From an uncultured Pleomorphomonas sp. (GTDB taxonomy: Bacteria; Pseudomonadota; Alphaproteobacteria; Rhizobiales; Pleomorphomonadaceae): DNA of 64,000 bases. Shown piece after piece: positions 63,923 to 64,000 of this stretch. The notes beneath the pieces were generated by a model, which was given only the letters and a program-made list of their open reading frames with translations, made no database searches and was not told the DNA's origin. The stretch covers positions 1-64,000 of the forward strand of contig CALMMQ010000105.1 in the NCBI GenBank assembly GCA_937868725.1, in the 5' to 3' direction. Numbering within the stretch: the stretch's first letter is position 1; each line of letters starts with the position of its first letter. A program made the position numbers and the translations under genes.

Positions 63923-64000
63923 ATGAGCCTGTCCGAACCGATACCGACCACGCCGCAGCCGCAGGTGATCGTTGCCTTTCTCGCCCTGTGCGCCGGCGCC
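63923..64000 (+). CDS. unidentified protein, N-terminal 26 residues only
   Basis: An open frame from ATG 63923 runs off the right edge. Residues MSLSEPIPTTPQPQVIVAFL... look like a short polar tail followed by the start of a hydrophobic helix, so a membrane protein (for example a transporter) is possible. Divergent from the amidohydrolase. Confidence 0.5.
   Translation, partial: MSLSEPIPTTPQPQVIVAFLALCAGA

Overview
This 64 kb window is chromosomal DNA from a high-G+C alphaproteobacterium, most likely of the order Hyphomicrobiales (Rhizobiales). Evidence: alphaproteobacterial families (a TrcR-type DUF1013 regulator, a GapR-type DUF2312 protein, DUF1465, DUF1192, DUF4164, YdcH), an rluD-rpoH pair, a three-gene pnt transhydrogenase, and an alphaproteobacterial-type 6S RNA between zapA and the 5-formyl-THF cyclo-ligase gene. 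The genus cannot be fixed from the sequence alone. Almost everything is housekeeping core.

Layout. 1-2.2 kb: start of gap and tkt (minus strand). 2.4-6.4 kb: DUF4164, zapA, a tiny membrane protein, 6S RNA, 5-FCL, a YmdB-type phosphoesterase and YebC. 6.6-12.6 kb: purA, a large unknown membrane protein, a small membrane protein, rluD, rpoH. 12.6-18 kb: HdeD-like, L31, DUF1465, DUF1192, quinone oxidoreductase, trcR and rubrerythrin. 18-23.3 kb: rbsK, mntH with a predicted MntR operator, a thioredoxin-fold protein, and a TPP-riboswitch-controlled thiXY pair. 23.4 kb: tRNA-Glu(CTC).

23.5-26.6 kb is the only clearly foreign segment. It is an A/T-richer insert abutting the tRNA, carrying a translationally coupled DUF262 + HEPN gene pair and a decayed tyrosine integrase. 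It looks like a small genomic island with a putative anti-phage or RNA-targeting module and is the best candidate for a poorly described system here.

26.6-45 kb: a CHASE4-GGDEF-EAL protein, mntR, a MATE transporter, pntAA/AB/B, oligoendopeptidase F, an orphan sigma-54 response regulator, two cell-wall enzymes (L,D-transpeptidase and a DUF882 peptidase) and DUF2927. 43.8-55.8 kb: ruvB, an isochorismatase-like hydrolase, ybgC, tolQRAB-pal-ybgF, tilS and ftsH, all on the plus strand. 55.9-64 kb: a TPR lipoprotein, rpsU, a class-II glutamine amidotransferase, ydcH-purEK, a second ydcH, deoC with a TauE-type transporter, gapR, an N-formylglutamate amidohydrolase, and the start of one divergent gene cut by the right edge.

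Regulatory links visible in the sequence: mntR (29.1 kb) probably represses mntH (19.3 kb) through a palindrome lying between its -35 and -10; thiamine pyrophosphate controls thiXY; an exact TTAA-N7-TTAA (CtrA-type) site lies at 14.93 kb. No CRISPR array, rRNA operon or intact insertion sequence was found.
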